From: Bacillota bacterium
Lineage (GTDB): Bacteria; Bacillota; Clostridia; Christensenellales; Borkfalkiaceae
Assembly (NCBI GenBank): GCA_023403375.1
Contig: JAEYEN010000126.1
Location: 1 to 6,872 of the forward strand
DNA: 6,872 bases
Reading direction: 5' to 3'
The notes beneath the pieces are model-generated. The model worked only from the letters and a program-made list of their open reading frames with translations, searched no databases and was not told where the DNA came from. Shown here piece after piece: positions 5,677-6,872 of this stretch. The first letter of the stretch is position 1. Every line of letters begins with the position of its first letter. A program made the position numbers and the translations under genes.

Positions 5677-6872
5677 ATGATGAAAACCAGAATTTCTAAA
5701 AGAAGATTGTTTGTAATTTTAGCGTTATTCGTAGTTCTCTCGCTTAGTATCGTGGGTGCGTTCTGCGGCTTTGCGGTAAACAACGTTTCAGCCGCATCCG
5801 TATATTCCACGTTCCCCGAAGTGCCAGATAATTATGGCACAAACGTGCTTCGCCCCGAGTTTAAGTCTTTCATACTTTCTAAGGGCGTGTATGACGAAGA
5901 AACTTTAACCGATGACATAATAGATAAAATCGGTAATAACGACCCCGAATTTTGCTATTATACCGACGGAAGCAACACCTATACTTACGTAAGAAGTTTT
6001 ATACTTGCGCATATCGACCAACATTGGGAAAACGGGCAGATAGTTACCACCTATGTGGATGATTTATTCAAATATAAATTCCATGTTGAAGGCTTGGTGA
6101 ACGCAGGTAAAAACGACGTTCTGACGGATAAAGGCGCAGAAGCGCTTAAACAATGTTTCGGCGTTGATAAAGACGTTTTACTTATGGAAGGAAGTTCTAT
6201 AAGAAACGCAAACCAGGAAACCCACACTGCGAAATTTAAAGCATACGAGGAAGGGATGATAAAAGCGGGCGGAGAAAGCGTTAACGCTGCCGACGGCGAT
6301 TTTTCTATAATTGTTATGGGCGACCAACAGACCGCCGTTGAATATCATAGTAAATATGTTTCTTCTGCTTATAACTGGATAAGGGACAATGCTGCGGCGA
6401 TGAACCTTAAAGCATTCATAAGCGTTGGCGATATTGTAGATGACACTAACTTTATTAAAATGCGCGAATTGTTCGGTAACCCGTGGTTTTATGTAAACTA
6501 TAACAGTGGCAGACTTGCAAACTATAAAGAACAGTTGCAGTTTGTGGCAAATCAGGCTGAAAAACTTTTAGGCAACGGCTATCCCGTAGTAATGACAATG
6601 GGTAACCACGACTATCAGGATATGGCTGACAGTTACAGAATTAAAGACGATTTCATTTCCGCATTCCCGATAGAAAAATACGGCACGGAAGCGAACGGAT
6701 TCGTAAGCAACTATAAATACGAGGTTAAAGACGAAAGCGGCGCGACTATAAAATCTTCCAACGACATAGAAGCATCAGCATATCAGTTTGAAGCTAACGG
6801 TCAAAAATATCTTGTCGTAACGCTTGGTAACAATCCTACCGACGCTATGCTTGGCTGGGCAAACGAATTAGT
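5677..6872 (+). CDS. Secreted calcineurin-like metallophosphoesterase (3' end outside window)
   Basis: The reading frame is open from the ATG at 5677 to the window edge (398 codons, no stop). AAGGAGG overlaps the stop of the previous gene and lies 7 bases before this start, so the two genes are very likely cotranscribed. Residues 1-40 are a strong signal peptide (ISKRR, then hydrophobic 11-34, cleavage near VSA-A at 37-40). Residues about 41-200 match nothing I know. The calcineurin-like core follows: block I IVMGDQQ with Asp216 and Gln218 (Gln where many members have His), block II GDIVDD at 251-256, and block III GNHD at 309-312. These blocks bind a two-metal centre that hydrolyses phosphomono- or diesters. 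The C-terminal His motif (GHxH type) must lie beyond the edge. The last visible stretch, LGWANEL, matches a segment I recall as common after block III in cell-surface members. Substrate is unknown; an extracellular nucleotide or teichoic-type phosphoester is a guess. Confidence 0.88.
   Translation, partial: MMKTRISKRRLFVILALFVVLSLSIVGAFCGFAVNNVSAASVYSTFPEVPDNYGTNVLRPEFKSFILSKGVYDEETLTDDIIDKIGNNDPEFCYYTDGSNTYTYVRSFILAHIDQHWENGQIVTTYVDDLFKYKFHVEGLVNAGKNDVLTDKGAEALKQCFGVDKDVLLMEGSSIRNANQETHTAKFKAYEEGMIKAGGESVNAADGDFSIIVMGDQQTAVEYHSKYVSSAYNWIRDNAAAMNLKAFISVGDIVDDTNFIKMRELFGNPWFYVNYNSGRLANYKEQLQFVANQAEKLLGNGYPVVMTMGNHDYQDMADSYRIKDDFISAFPIEKYGTEANGFVSNYKYEVKDESGATIKSSNDIEASAYQFEANGQKYLVVTLGNNPTDAMLGWANEL

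Noticed and set aside
5821..5840. Inverted repeat GTGCCA/TGGCAC with an 8-base loop
   Set aside because: It lies inside the phosphoesterase coding region without a T-run or promoter; 6-bp arms at this distance are expected by chance.
1..6872. CRISPR array, tRNA, rRNA, insertion sequence or attachment site
   Set aside because: I saw no regularly spaced repeats, tRNA arms, transposase motifs or long terminal inverted repeats on either strand.

Overview
The window looks like a moderately AT-rich chromosome segment of an uncultured, probably gut-dwelling member of the Bacillota (Clostridia-like). The signs are strong AAGGAG-type ribosome sites, sigma-A-like promoters with TTGACA/TATAAT boxes, secreted proteins with Sec signal peptides, an InlB/Flg_new-type repeat and a C-terminal membrane segment with a K/R tail. 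No rRNA or marker gene is present, so taxonomy is inference. Every gene I support is on the + strand.

Layout: (1) 23-454, a small HNH-nuclease-fold protein, possibly translationally coupled to a gene that ends at the window edge. (2) 455-664, an AT-rich gap with a near-consensus promoter and two perfect inverted repeats that look like operators. (3) 665-1882, a cytoplasmic GH29 alpha-L-fucosidase. (4) 1883-2026, an A-rich gap with a 17-bp tandem repeat and no visible terminator. (5) 2027-3568, a secreted protein of unknown function. (6) A clear rho-independent terminator at 3634-3659, followed at once by tandem promoters and a leader of about 260 nt. (7) 3961-5664, a secreted, C-terminally membrane-anchored multidomain protein. 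(8) 5677 to the window end, a secreted calcineurin-like metallophosphoesterase cut by the edge, 12 nt downstream of (7) and probably in the same operon.

Putative transcription units: fucosidase plus the 513-aa secreted protein, ending at the 3634-3659 terminator; then the anchored protein plus the phosphoesterase. The two units are linked by sequence. A beta-rich module of about 110-160 residues occurs once in the 513-aa protein and twice in the 567-aa protein, so these are related surface proteins. The fucosidase has no signal peptide and would act on imported fucosides, while the other three products act outside the membrane. A cell-surface binding and phosphoester-processing role beside intracellular defucosylation is a reasonable hypothesis, but the sequence alone does not prove that they work together.
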